A DNA stretch of 64,000 nucleotides from Proteobacteria bacterium 005FR1 (GCA_026192395.1 WACF01000001.1:2292309-2356308), one strand, 5' to 3'; positions 27,556-36,028 are shown, counted from the first letter of the stretch. The notes: generated by a model from the letters alone, not told the origin. A program made the numbers and translations.

Positions 27556-28287
27556 ATGCGCATTCTGATTTCCAATGACGACGGTATCTACAGCCCCGGC
27601 ATCCTGGCTCTGGCCGAGGTCGCCGCCGAATTCGGCCAGGTGCGAATCGTGGCTCCCGATGTGGAGCAATCCGCCATGGGCCACGCCATCACCTACAGCC
27701 GGCCGCTGAACTACAAGAAGACCCCCATCGGCGATTTCGAAGCCTACCGCGTCAACGGCACGCCGGCCGATTGCGTGTCGCTGGGCGTGTCACTCTGGTC
27801 GGATGTGGATGTGGTGCTCTCCGGCATCAATCTCGGACTGAACATTGGCAACGGCTGCTGGCATTCGGGCACGCTGGCCGCTGCCAAACAGGGTGCTCTA
27901 CTGAAGCTGCGCGGCATCGCGCTGAGCGCCACGGTTGAAGACGAAAATGCGGACTGGGAGGAGTTGAAGCCCTGGGTGCGCAAGGTGCTCGATCAGGTGC
28001 TGACCGATTACGACTTCCCCTTGCTGAACGTCAACTTCCCCCAACATCCGAAGGCCTTTCGCTGGACACGCCAGTCAGTTCGTCATTACGACGGCCGCCT
28101 GACCCCGGGCACCGATCCGGCGGGACGGCAGTACTACTGGTTTACTGTCGATCCGGTAGAGGAAACCCAGCAGGACACCGACCGTTGGGCGATTCAGAAT
28201 GGCTTCGCCTCCATCACGCCCTTGCGCCTCGATATCACCGATCACGAGGAACTGGCGAGAGCCTGGGATACCCAGCCCCACGGCTGA
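27556..28287 (+). CDS. surE: 5'/3'-nucleotidase SurE
   Basis: A 243-residue SurE, a metal-dependent phosphatase on nucleoside monophosphates involved in stationary-phase survival. The metal motif ISNDDGIYSPG is at the N-terminus, with EQSAMGHAITY and VLSGINLGLNIG downstream. A longer frame from 27481 is not supported; the start at ATG 27556 gives the standard N-terminus MRILISNDDG and has GAGGGAAAG in front. It is not next to pcm, unlike the common arrangement, so this may be a second SurE paralogue; the sequence WCHSGT-type loop here is NGCWHSGTLAAA. Confidence 0.93.
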   Translation: MRILISNDDGIYSPGILALAEVAAEFGQVRIVAPDVEQSAMGHAITYSRPLNYKKTPIGDFEAYRVNGTPADCVSLGVSLWSDVDVVLSGINLGLNIGNGCWHSGTLAAAKQGALLKLRGIALSATVEDENADWEELKPWVRKVLDQVLTDYDFPLLNVNFPQHPKAFRWTRQSVRHYDGRLTPGTDPAGRQYYWFTVDPVEETQQDTDRWAIQNGFASITPLRLDITDHEELARAWDTQPHG

Positions 28288-28335
28288 CTATCGCGTGCTG
28301 GCGCTAAGTCGGGGTGAGTCTCTCGGAGGGACGCG

Positions 28336-28470
28336 GTGGGCCGCTTCCAACTCCATGTAGATAAGCCCGGGCGTTATGAAGTGGAGATCGAGACGGCGCG
28401 CTACAAAACCCGGCGAGTCACTCTCGATCTGAGTCAGCCGGGTACGCTGCTGGAAATCAATCTGGACTGA
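28336..28470 (+). CDS. Short ORF with beta-sandwich-like repeat
   Basis: A 44-residue frame starting GTG at 28336 with GGAGG six bases upstream. The residues (VDKPGRYEVEIETARY, then RVTLDLSQPGTLLEINLD) resemble one repeat of PEGA or carboxypeptidase-regulatory-like domains. It could be a true small protein or the tail of a lost larger gene; the good ribosome site favours translation. No signal peptide. Confidence 0.4.
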   Translation: MGRFQLHVDKPGRYEVEIETARYKTRRVTLDLSQPGTLLEINLD

Positions 28471-28606
28471 TTCCTTCCATAAGGCGCATGCGATCGACTG
28501 CATTCTCTTCCACATCGCCCTCCTTCCTGCATCACCTTCCGTGAGGCGCGATCATCGGTGCCTGCTGCCATAGCGGCACCGTTGCGCCATTCCCTATGAT
28601 GGCATG

Positions 28607-28750
28607 CTTCTCTGACAACCTTCGATACCGTTTTCCATGGCCCCCCCGGGAAGGGTTTTGATGCCCATCAAAACCAGCCCAACAAAGGTAAGCTCCGTCC
28701 ACGAGGCTTGCCTTTGCGTTAACCCGCACCACCCGGTGCGGGTTTTTTTT
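28607..28750 (+). ncRNA. Candidate small RNA (three hairpins plus terminator)
   Basis: After a possible minus-10 TATGAT (28595-28600) come a perfect nine-pair hairpin with four-base loop (28654-28675), an eleven-pair hairpin with one wobble (28683-28716) and a terminator. No convincing reading frame covers it. It has no recognised RNA family motif. It could also be the 3' UTR of the surE transcript. Structure is what supports it; expression is unproven. Confidence 0.5.
28723..28750 (+). terminator. Rho-independent terminator
   Basis: CCCGCACC and GGTGCGGG form an eight-pair GC-rich stem with a four-base loop, followed directly by eight T. The T tract is only on the plus strand side, so it ends transcripts coming from surE or the candidate small RNA. 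Confidence 0.9.
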
Positions 28751-28766
28751 GCTTAGCCGATTTCCA

Positions 28767-28946
28767 TTACTGAAGTGCGAGACGCCGGTTCAACATGGAG
28801 AGGAAAAGTCTGCGCAAACAGTGTTTACCTCGCCTGTCCACGCTCCGAAACTCCTCGACCGTAATCACCCGCCGCGCCAGCAGACGCTCCAGGGTGGCGA
28901 TGTCCACCTCCAGCAGAACCCGACCGCTTGTTTGTTGATTTTCCAT
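28767..28946 (-). CDS. Small conserved-type hypothetical protein under Fur-like box
   Basis: A 59-residue protein starting MENQQTSGRVLLEV, with a core LEVDIATLERLLARRVITV and a basic C-terminus (CLRRLFLSMLNRR). The ATG at 28946 has GGGAGGA five bases upstream, a strong ribosome site, so this start is taken rather than 28979. A Fur-box-like dyad lies 57 bases upstream. Short proteins of this shape occur near iron genes in other gammaproteobacteria as far as I recall, but no function is known to me. Confidence 0.65.
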   Translation of the reverse strand: MENQQTSGRVLLEVDIATLERLLARRVITVEEFRSVDRRGKHCLRRLFLSMLNRRLALQ

Positions 28947-29002
28947 GACGTCCTCCCTATGAGCCCAATGGGCCATCAAAACGATAGTGCGAGGAGCTTA
29001 AT

Positions 29003-29021
29003 GCGAATGGTTGTCATTTGC
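29003..29021 (-). promoter_or_regulatory. Fur-box-like operator
   Basis: GCGAATGGTTGTCATTTGC contains the dyad GCnAATG...CATTnGC and matches 12 of 19 positions of the classic Fur consensus GATAATGATAATCATTATC. On the minus strand it overlaps a possible promoter (TTGCAA, 17 bases, TAAGCT) for the 59-residue gene. Confidence 0.5.
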
Positions 29022-29106
29022 AATTGACAAGGCAGTAGGGGCTGAGCTTTACCCTGCGAGCGTAGGGATTTCCGGGGCCCGTCAGTTTACCGGCGGGCGC
29101 GGTTCA

Positions 29107-30221
29107 TTAGCTCCGATCAGCGCTGCGGGCGCGCTCGAACGATTCGAGCAGTTGATCGTTGAGGATTTTCGCCACCTGAAGGTTGCGCGATTTTCCGCTC
29201 GCCACCAGATCAGCGTAGGTCAGCAGCGGCGGCACCAGCCCGTCACTGTGTTCCGCGCCCGGCGAGTCGAGCGGCGACCAGAACTTCTCGAGGAACTGCA
29301 CCAACATCCCCCCGCGATTGATGTCCGAGTCGGGCCGCAGGCGCGCGTCCAGCACCAGGCGTTGCAGCTGGGATTTGGGCAGATACACCGTTGCCACCTC
29401 CGGGCGAAAGCCATCGATGTATTCTGCGGCGGCCACTTCCCCGCCCCAGTAAGCGTCATATTCGGTCAGGTCTGCGTCCTTCCACCAGCGCGGCTGATCA
29501 ACGCGGAAGTTGCCAAGCAACAAGCGCGGGCGAAGCTTGAGCGGCCAGGCCTCCGCCCAGCGCTCGAGGAGCTTGTCGGGGTTTGCCAGCCGTCGCTTGC
29601 GGCCGCCCCGCCCCTCCTGGAGGTAGCCACCCAGCTTCAGACCCTTGATAACGGAACCCACCGTTCCCAAGGCCACACCGGAGGCCTGCGCCATGTCGCG
29701 GTAAGGGCGGGTGGCGAGTGCCGGATCGGCCAGCAGAGCAAAGACCACCTTCAGACCTTTCGGCTCGAACAGGCGGTGGATGCCGGTGGCAGCTGGCGGC
29801 CGGCCAGTGAGCTTCTCCTGCGGCCGGTTGCCTTTCACAAACAGGAACAAGGGCTTCGCGTCCAGGAAGGCATTGCCGCAGGCGTCGATGAAATTGATGC
29901 CCTGCTCCTTGAGGCGGTCTGCCATTGGCGGGTTGACGTAGTCGGCCACAAGCAATGGGAGCGACGGCAGCTTTTGCAGCCGGTGCACCAAGGCCCCGAA
30001 ATGGCGTGGGCAGCCCAGCGGCGGATCTCCGCCGCAAAGCGGATCCGGGTCAAAGCTTTCACTTCCAGCAAAGCGTCGTAACCGACAGAAGCCTGTTCGC
30101 CGGCTTCCACCATGTCCAATTCCAGCCCGGTGGTGCTATGCAAGGCCATGACGGCCTCGCGCAAGAGGGCCGTTTTTTCTATGTCGTTGTTTTCCGGTAT
30201 ATTTTTCGAAAATACGTTCAT
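29107..30221 (-). pseudogene. AbiEi-type antitoxin/regulator, frameshifted
   Basis: Two frames together make one protein of about 370 residues of the AbiEi-like winged-helix family. The first frame (from ATG 30221) gives MNVFSKNIPEN through RFAAEIRRWAAHA; the second (29107-29991) continues GALVHRLQKLPSLPLLVADY, GINFIDACGNAFL, EPKGLKVVFALLADP, a helix-turn-helix (GVALGTVGSVIKGLKLGGYL) and TEYDAYWGGEVAAAEYI. They join at about 30000 if one base were added (giving Ala-Asn-Phe-Gly). So a one-base deletion, or a sequencing error, breaks the gene. No AbiEii-type nucleotidyltransferase toxin follows. Operator-like palindromes lie just upstream. Confidence 0.85.
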
Positions 30222-30233
30222 TCAGGGTTGTAT

Positions 30234-30250
30234 GTTCATTATTAATGTAC
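30234..30250. promoter_or_regulatory. Palindromic operator, proximal copy
   Basis: GTTCATTATTAATGTAC, a near-perfect 17-base palindrome, lies 13 bases before the start codon of the frameshifted AbiEi-like gene. A second, perfect copy lies 48 bases further upstream. Likely autoregulatory sites of that gene. Confidence 0.6.
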
Positions 30251-30297
30251 GCCGAGTATAGTGAACAAACTGGTGACGTGAAATAGTTTGGAGCTCT

Positions 30298-30314
30298 GTT
30301 CATTATTAATGAAC
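30298..30314. promoter_or_regulatory. Palindromic operator, distal copy
   Basis: GTTCATTATTAATGAAC is a perfect 17-base palindrome around a central T, sharing the first 14 bases with the copy at 30234. A 31-codon frame begins inside it (ATG 30309, stop 30404) but is not supported as a gene. Confidence 0.6.
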
Positions 30315-30417
30315 ACGGATTTTATTGAACGCGGCCATCGAGACAAGCGCGAGATCAGGCCCATGGACTGCGACCTGATCCCGATCGATCACAAGGTGAT
30401 GTGATCAGCAGCCTTCG

Positions 30418-32739
30418 TCACAAAGGCTGACCACTCTCCTGGGATTCCTCGCTCCGGGACAGTCGCGAAGGCTCCGCACCGGGCAGTTCGGCCGGCAGCT
30501 CCGCGTACTGTTCGGATTCGCGCAACAGGTCAGCGGGCCTCGCGAGGTCGCCCATTCGGTAATCGCAGACACCGGTAGGAAAGATTTCCGCGAGTTGGTC
30601 TCGGTAGGGACGCATGTCCACCTCTCCGTAGACGCCATTGGCAAGGGCGCTGTCGACGGGCTGCAGGTGGCACTTGAAAAGGTCCCCCGTCGGGCCGGCG
30701 CCGGCGACTTCGCGGGATGTTTTATAGCGCGGGTAGACCGCCATGCAGGCGCCGGTCGGCCGGCCGTTCCAGTCGCCATCCCAGACCGACCCGCCCTGCG
30801 CTATGACCTCGCCCTGGCCGTCCATGCAAAGGTCCTGGGCTGAGGCGGGCTTGTTGTCTGCGACGCTGCGCTCCGGGTGTCGGCGAATGTTGGCCATCCA
30901 CTCGTCCACCACCGCAAGCGCGTCGTTGATGGGGTCGTATCGCTTGTCCGCCATCCAGATCACCTGATTGTCCGCATGGCCCTGCCCCTTTTGCAGACGC
31001 AGTCGCGTGTCGAAGGACGCTGTGGAGTGGTGCATGTCCAGCTCCTCCTCCAGATAATGGCGCGCGTCGATGATTGGCACATCCACCTGTCCGATGAAGA
31101 CGTGCCCGGAGCGGTAGGCTCCCTCCATCGCGGCGAGGCTCCCTTCCGTGCGGGGCGAAACAGCGCCAGCGCCAGCGTGCTTCATGTTTTGCTCGCTCCA
31201 GAACGACAGGTCCACGGGAAAGAACTTACCGGTCAGCAGCCACAATCGTTCGTTCTGAAAATCGGGGTGGTCCTTCCAGCCGCCCACGTGTCGGTTCAGG
31301 TGCAGAAAGTCGGCGGGAGTGATCTGACCTTCCTTGAGAGCCTCCAGCCCATACTGGACCCCGACGTTGTCCCAGGTGTTGTTGGCGTAGCCGTTTTTAT
31401 CGACGCCGTAGAAGTTCTTCAGATTGTCCCAATGGGTCCAATGGACCTGATCGGCAATCTCGGGTGCGAAGGCGCTTTCGAAGTGAATGAAGGTGGGGTT
31501 GTAGACCAGCTGCGTGAGACCGCGCCAGCCCTTGATGCATTCGCTTGCTCCCGATGTGAACTCCGGAAAGCGAAAGTTGAGCAGGTCCGCCAAACCTTTG
31601 AGCTGAGTAAAGCGGTTCCTCGCCTGCGAGTCCGCGTTCATTCCCTGAATCCAACTACGGTTTTCCCAGACGTCCCATCGCGGATCTTCACCATCGGTAA
31701 CGTCGAAGTAGTACTCGAGGGGTTCGCAATCGAGTACGTTGATGGTCTGCGTAATCATGTCTGGATAGGAGTACAGCGGGATTATCGCATCCAACAGCCC
31801 GGGATGATTCTGCGCAAACAGATACTGCTGAATCGCCCCACCGGAACCGCCGATCCCAACCGTATACACGGGCTCTCCATAAAGTCCGACGAACTGGCGC
31901 TTCACCCGCGCCGCGGTATCTTCGGCGAGCCACATATCGTAATGATTGCTGGTCTGATTTGCGGTTGAGTAGACCATCGCGTAGCCCATTTGCAGCTGGT
32001 CGAAACCGCGACGCAATACATCACTCGCCCGAATCTTTCCCTGTCGTTTGCCAATGCCCACCCCGCCGCGGAATCGGTAGATCAGTTTTTTGTTCCAGTG
32101 ATCGGGGTTCGGCTTGTCGATGCTTTCCTCACTGCCGCGCAGCGCCGCAATGATGTAATGGAAGCGGTTGATCGTGCCGGTTTCCAAGCGAAGCACGAAG
32201 GGCACTTCGCGGCCATCCACTTCGATCATTGCGATATCATCGTTCGCCTCCTCCAGAGGATAGAACTCCTGCGTTCCTTCACGGTTGTAAAAATAACTGG
32301 CCTGGGTCGGCTGTGAACAGTGGAGGCTGTAGCCAACTATTTCATCGGTGAGCACGCCCTCCTCATCCCTTGCGAATACGGGGACCCCGTACCCTTGATG
32401 ATTGTCCACCAGCGGTTGCGAATAGGTTACGCCGTTGTGCCCGCAAAGAAAGGGATACTCCAACGGTCCCGCAAAAAGCGGATTAACCGGCCCCGTTTCA
32501 CCGAGCGGGATGGGAAAGTTAAAAGTTTCCGCCGGCCGTCCTGCCACGCGCGGGTGTGGACCGCGGTAGTGGTCGACGGGCTCTCTGAGATTAACCTCGG
32601 CCGGCAATCCAACGACCGGCGATTGTGGCGGTTCGTCCACCAGATTGATGGCCTGAGACAGATAGACCAGACCCCCGACGCTAACGATAGCGATAAGAAT
32701 AAAACACGCAACTGACACCCGAACAAGCAAGCGTCCCAT
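30418..32739 (-). CDS. DUF6351-type exported alpha/beta hydrolase
   Basis: A 773-residue protein with an N-terminal hydrophobic segment (residues about 8-30) acting as signal or anchor. The central region matches the DUF6351 pattern: TYSQPLVDNHQGYG, KLIYRFRGGVGIG and a nucleophile-elbow-like GIGGSGGAIQQYLFAQNHPG (Ser). Late residues include a possible catalytic Asp/His set (IDARHYLEEELDMHH, KGQGHADNQ). The fold resembles tannase or feruloyl-esterase hydrolases, so an ester-cleaving role in the periplasm or outside is possible, but the substrate is not known. Monocistronic. The start at 32739 has a GAGGTGA stretch upstream. Confidence 0.82.
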   Translation of the reverse strand: MGRLLVRVSVACFILIAIVSVGGLVYLSQAINLVDEPPQSPVVGLPAEVNLREPVDHYRGPHPRVAGRPAETFNFPIPLGETGPVNPLFAGPLEYPFLCGHNGVTYSQPLVDNHQGYGVPVFARDEEGVLTDEIVGYSLHCSQPTQASYFYNREGTQEFYPLEEANDDIAMIEVDGREVPFVLRLETGTINRFHYIIAALRGSEESIDKPNPDHWNKKLIYRFRGGVGIGKRQGKIRASDVLRRGFDQLQMGYAMVYSTANQTSNHYDMWLAEDTAARVKRQFVGLYGEPVYTVGIGGSGGAIQQYLFAQNHPGLLDAIIPLYSYPDMITQTINVLDCEPLEYYFDVTDGEDPRWDVWENRSWIQGMNADSQARNRFTQLKGLADLLNFRFPEFTSGASECIKGWRGLTQLVYNPTFIHFESAFAPEIADQVHWTHWDNLKNFYGVDKNGYANNTWDNVGVQYGLEALKEGQITPADFLHLNRHVGGWKDHPDFQNERLWLLTGKFFPVDLSFWSEQNMKHAGAGAVSPRTEGSLAAMEGAYRSGHVFIGQVDVPIIDARHYLEEELDMHHSTASFDTRLRLQKGQGHADNQVIWMADKRYDPINDALAVVDEWMANIRRHPERSVADNKPASAQDLCMDGQGEVIAQGGSVWDGDWNGRPTGACMAVYPRYKTSREVAGAGPTGDLFKCHLQPVDSALANGVYGEVDMRPYRDQLAEIFPTGVCDYRMGDLARPADLLRESEQYAELPAELPGAEPSRLSRSEESQESGQPL

Positions 32740-33513
32740 GGTTTCACCTCTGCGAATGACCTACTGGGCTGTTTCTTCCAAGCAGATCTTGCGACAGTGC
32801 GAATTTGGTTTTGGTTGCGTTCGGTGCTGGCTCCGGCGACAGCTTGTTTCGGTTTTGCGAGGTTCCCTCGTTGTTAGATCTTTTTGGCTATACAGAAGCT
32901 CTTCCGTATTACCTATTGCGAAAACCTTACTAGGTATTTGGTCATCTTCTCTTGCCATCGGCGCCGACGAACACAGCACGTCTGCTGCCCATTATGCGGC
33001 TGGATCAGCATCTCTGTATATTTTCTGGCCCTTGGGGCCTACACCGCTGGTGCAGCCTACCGAATGAATACCAGCCGTTGCCGTGGACGGTCGCGATCAT
33101 CTCCATCGCATCAGCTTACTGCTGCTTAGGAATTCTTCCTCACTCGCGGGCAGTACGACGCGAAAGGAAACGTCATTAGAAGCGCCAGGAGTCACATGCT
33201 GATCTGGAAACCCGGTCTGCTGGAGCTGCTCGCGGCGCTCGGATACGCAACGGATCGCCAGCGGCGGCCCTCCGTGGACATGGCGGATCGTCCAATGGCT
33301 TCGACTGGCAGAACTCACCCTTGAACCCACGCGCCAGCCAAATAAGCTTTCAAGAAGGCTTCTCAAGTGATTGACCTGCTCTTCCAGCACTAAGGCACAA
33401 TGGCCGCGGACATACCCCGCCACTGAGACTTCTCCGGCCTCCAATTGCGGCTCTGCGGTACAAAGTGCCTGCACCTGGTCCACCGCCTGAAGTTCAAGCT
33501 CGCCGATCGGGTG
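32740..33513. other. Region without a supportable gene
   Basis: About 770 bases upstream of the DUF6351 gene. Frames of 60-128 codons exist on both strands, the longest on the minus strand at 33097-33483 ending DVSFRVVLPASEEEFLSSS, but none has a clear ribosome site or a domain I recognise. It may hold the divergent promoter of the DUF6351 gene and eroded coding sequence, possibly the front part of a regulator whose Fis-like end lies just downstream. Confidence 0.5.
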
Positions 33514-33714
33514 ATGCGCGCGGTAACGGCAGACTACGCCAACAATCTAGAGAAGGCCGTTACGAGTTACGAAAAAGCCCTTGTCCAACAAACACTCGCA
33601 GTGTGCAACGGAAACAAGTCATCAGCCGCGAAGCTGCTGGATATATCGAGGACGACGCTGCGGCGCAAGTTGAACTCCTACACCGATGGAGGACCAGCAG
33701 ATCAGCAGGTGTAA
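33514..33714 (+). CDS. Fis-type helix-turn-helix protein or regulator remnant
   Basis: A 66-residue frame with a clear Fis/NtrC-C-terminal helix-turn-helix: ALVQQTLAVCNGNKSSAAKL followed by LDISRTTLRRKLNSY. Such domains bind DNA at the end of sigma-54 activators or as stand-alone Fis-like factors. The start is unsure: ATG 33514 has only a weak GGGTG; the frame stays open upstream to 33445. No ATPase domain precedes it, so it is either a small DNA-binding protein or the surviving tail of a broken regulator. The end overlaps the convergent SnoaL-like gene by 13 bases. Confidence 0.5.
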   Translation: MRAVTADYANNLEKAVTSYEKALVQQTLAVCNGNKSSAAKLLDISRTTLRRKLNSYTDGGPADQQV

Positions 33715-34052
33715 TAGATTGTCTGTGCAATGATTTTCCCGCCTCTGATCACAAAGGAATCCGCACCGTTGTCGACGTGTGCCCCATTGGATGCTTCCGC
33801 GGTCCATTGAAGAAAGCCGAATTCGCCTTCCACTTGAACGATGCAGTACTCGAACTCTGCGTCCGGCAGCTGCTTCTTCAACAGCTGCGCAAGGTCGCGC
33901 GCACCGCGATGGCCATGATGGATTCCGTAGTTTCCTAGGAACACCACCTCTTCCGCATAGTTCTGCCGCAAATCGCCCTCTATCTCTCCTTGTCGCGCTT
34001 TCTCGAGGTGATCTTCAAGCACTTCCTGCGCCGTTCTGAGCTGATTCGACAT
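33702..34052 (-). CDS. SnoaL/NTF2-like fold protein
   Basis: A 116-residue protein of the nuclear-transport-factor-2-like superfamily (SnoaL-type): an N-terminal helix AQEVLEDHLEKARQGEIEGD, then LRQNYAEEVVFLGNYGIHHG and later strands ending ADSFVIRGGKIIAQTIYY. Members are cone-shaped small-molecule binding domains, enzymes or stress proteins. The ATG at 34052 is favoured over 34169 because it follows GGAGAG and starts the fold directly. Ligand unknown. Confidence 0.85.
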   Translation of the reverse strand: MSNQLRTAQEVLEDHLEKARQGEIEGDLRQNYAEEVVFLGNYGIHHGHRGARDLAQLLKKQLPDAEFEYCIVQVEGEFGFLQWTAEASNGAHVDNGADSFVIRGGKIIAQTIYYTC

Positions 34053-34159
34053 GGTACTCTCCTGCGTTAAACTTTCCTTTTTGAAGGAAGTCGCATGCCA
34101 ATGCGATTGATTCCCGCCAAAAATGGGCGAACCCGAGAGAGGCGAGAAGGAGATATCAG

Positions 34160-34789
34160 GTGATGACAACAGCCACGATCGCCATCAACATTGCCCTACT
34201 GCCCGACGCCGGAATGGTGGCGCGAGCCAAGGCGATGAATGCACGGATTCGTGAGAATTACCCCGAGAGTTTTGCCCTGGATGAGGAGCACCTGGTACAT
34301 ATCACGCTCGGGCAGGCTTTTGTAGATGGTGGCGAGATCGCCGGTATTTGGAGGAAGGTGAAAAGTCTCGCAGTGCGCAATGATTTGCGGGCATCCTCTT
34401 TCGATTTCCATGCGAACGGCGAGATGGGAACGGCGGGCTATGATATTAGCCTGACTCCCTGGCTCCGCGAGACTCACGCGCAAGTGGCCGCCGCAGTCGC
34501 CCCCTTCTCATTGCCCGATGGCGACGAAAACGCGTTTTTCACCGCACCCGGAGAATCTGCAGTCGGTGAACGCTCAGTGAACTACGTAAAAGACTTCTTC
34601 CGCGCATATGGGGGGAGCCGCTATAACCCCCATGTCACCCTGGGAATTGGCCAGCGAGAGTTTCTCGAATTGCTGCGTAACATGCACTTCGAGCCGTTTG
34701 AGTTCGGCGTCGAAGCGCTCGTCATCTGCCAGTTGGGGGACAATGGCACCTGCCGCCGTGTGCTTTGCTGTCGGCGGCTGGCTGTGTAG
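34160..34789 (+). CDS. 2H phosphoesterase (RNA ligase/cyclic phosphodiesterase-like)
   Basis: A 209-residue protein with the two HxT motifs that define the 2H phosphoesterase family: HLVHITLGQ near residue 50 and NPHVTLGIGQ near 157. Members include 2'-5' RNA ligase (ThpR/LigT) and cyclic nucleotide phosphodiesterases; they act on 2',3'-cyclic or 2'-5' phosphodiester ends. An AGGAG ends eight bases before the GTG at 34160 (ATG at 34163 is the next codon). It is divergent from the SnoaL gene. The exact substrate is unresolved. Confidence 0.82.
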   Translation: MMTTATIAINIALLPDAGMVARAKAMNARIRENYPESFALDEEHLVHITLGQAFVDGGEIAGIWRKVKSLAVRNDLRASSFDFHANGEMGTAGYDISLTPWLRETHAQVAAAVAPFSLPDGDENAFFTAPGESAVGERSVNYVKDFFRAYGGSRYNPHVTLGIGQREFLELLRNMHFEPFEFGVEALVICQLGDNGTCRRVLCCRRLAV

Positions 34790-34798
34790 ATGGAATCG

Positions 34799-36028
34799 CT
34801 AGGCTGATTCCTCGACAGGTGTCGATACCGTCATTTCTTCGATGCCCACGCCGTAGGCACCATCCGGTAGCGTCTTGGTGATATTCACCAACTCGTCGCT
34901 TTTCCCATAGCTGTAATCCACCAGGCTGACGACGGTGTAAGAACCGTAGGGCTTCTTGTTGGAGTCCAGCAGGAGCACAACGTTCGGTCGCAGGCGCAGG
35001 CCCGGATTTTGAGAGATGACAATGCCGACTTCCCCGCTACTGAGTTCCACCAATGACCCGGTGGGGAAGGTTGAGATTGCCTGAACGAAGTGTCTGACCA
35101 GGACCTCGGAAAAATACTGTCCGCGCTGTTGATGGAGCATGAAGACCGCATTGGAGGGCGATACGGCATTGGCGTAGGGACGCGGCGTGGTCAGGGACAC
35201 ATAAAAGTCCACGATGCCGGCGATTTGTCCCAGCAGCGGGATAGCGTCGCCCTTGAGAGCGCCCGGATAACCGCTGCCGTCCAGACGTTCGTGATGAGTG
35301 CGAACGATGTCGAGTATGTCAGGCGAGGCCTCGCTGTCATCGGATACCATCCGAACCCCGTGCTCCACGTGGGTCTTCATGATCGCCCATTCGTCGTGGC
35401 TAAGCCGGCCCTTTTTATTTACCAGCTCGACTGACAGTGCCGTCTTGCCGATGTCCATCACCAGCGCGCCAGTGGCCAGCGTGTTCAGCAGCTTCTTCTC
35501 CAGCCCCAGCTCCCGCCCCAGAGTCGTGGCCCAGACCGAAGCGTTGAGTGCGTCGCGATAGATGTAAGAATCGAAGCGTTTGATGCGGTTAAGCCAGATA
35601 AAGGCGTCCGGATTACGGGTGACGCTTTCGATCATCACGTTCACCGAGTCTTCGATACGCTTTAGCTTCAACTCGCCGGTATCCAGAAAGACCTGCTCCA
35701 CGTCTCGAAGCAGGTCGACCAGTTCATCGTGGGACTGGCTTACGGCGCGTACCTCGTCTGCAGCCAGACTGGCTGTTTCATATTCCACTTTGCCGATAAT
35801 CTCGGCGGCCTTATAGCCCTGCCCTTTGGGTACCAGGCTGATCTCGATTTCCTCGTCGGGAACCATGATGTAGACGTGATTGCATTGCGCCTTCAACTGA
35901 GCAATCTCGCCGTCATTACGAACCGGAAAACCCTGAAAAAGAAAGGGGGTTTCGCTCCAGGGGCGGTCGAGGCGCGATACGTACATGCCGATTTCCACTT
36001 CGGCAACGCTGATTTTTTTTACGGGCAT
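34799..36028 (-). CDS. HD-GYP-domain protein with degenerate active site
   Basis: A 409-residue protein with an N-terminal DUF3391 domain (VKKISVAEVEIGMYVSRL) and a C-terminal HD-GYP domain, a c-di-GMP phosphodiesterase fold. THHERLDGSGYPGALKG with the GYP triplet is kept. But the metal ligands are altered: the expected HS of the first helix is RDALN, the HD dyad in LLHDIGK reads VMDIGK, and the late VYD reads FYV. So catalysis is doubtful and the protein may instead bind c-di-GMP or a partner. The ATG at 36028 has GGAG about ten bases upstream; the frame continues to 36064 without support. Confidence 0.87.
   Translation of the reverse strand: MPVKKISVAEVEIGMYVSRLDRPWSETPFLFQGFPVRNDGEIAQLKAQCNHVYIMVPDEEIEISLVPKGQGYKAAEIIGKVEYETASLAADEVRAVSQSHDELVDLLRDVEQVFLDTGELKLKRIEDSVNVMIESVTRNPDAFIWLNRIKRFDSYIYRDALNASVWATTLGRELGLEKKLLNTLATGALVMDIGKTALSVELVNKKGRLSHDEWAIMKTHVEHGVRMVSDDSEASPDILDIVRTHHERLDGSGYPGALKGDAIPLLGQIAGIVDFYVSLTTPRPYANAVSPSNAVFMLHQQRGQYFSEVLVRHFVQAISTFPTGSLVELSSGEVGIVISQNPGLRLRPNVVLLLDSNKKPYGSYTVVSLVDYSYGKSDELVNITKTLPDGAYGVGIEEMTVSTPVEESA

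Noticed and set aside
29011-30081. Long plus-strand frame of 356 codons
   Set aside because: It is antisense to the AbiEi-like gene, whose helix-turn-helix and family motifs are clear; the plus-strand product is Gln/His/Arg-rich without any domain.
30309-30404. 31-codon frame starting inside the distal operator
   Set aside because: No ribosome site and the ATG is part of the palindrome; no similarity recognised.
33097-33483. Minus-strand 128-codon frame
   Set aside because: No start signal, no domain and overlap with eroded DNA; kept only as part of the gene-poor region.
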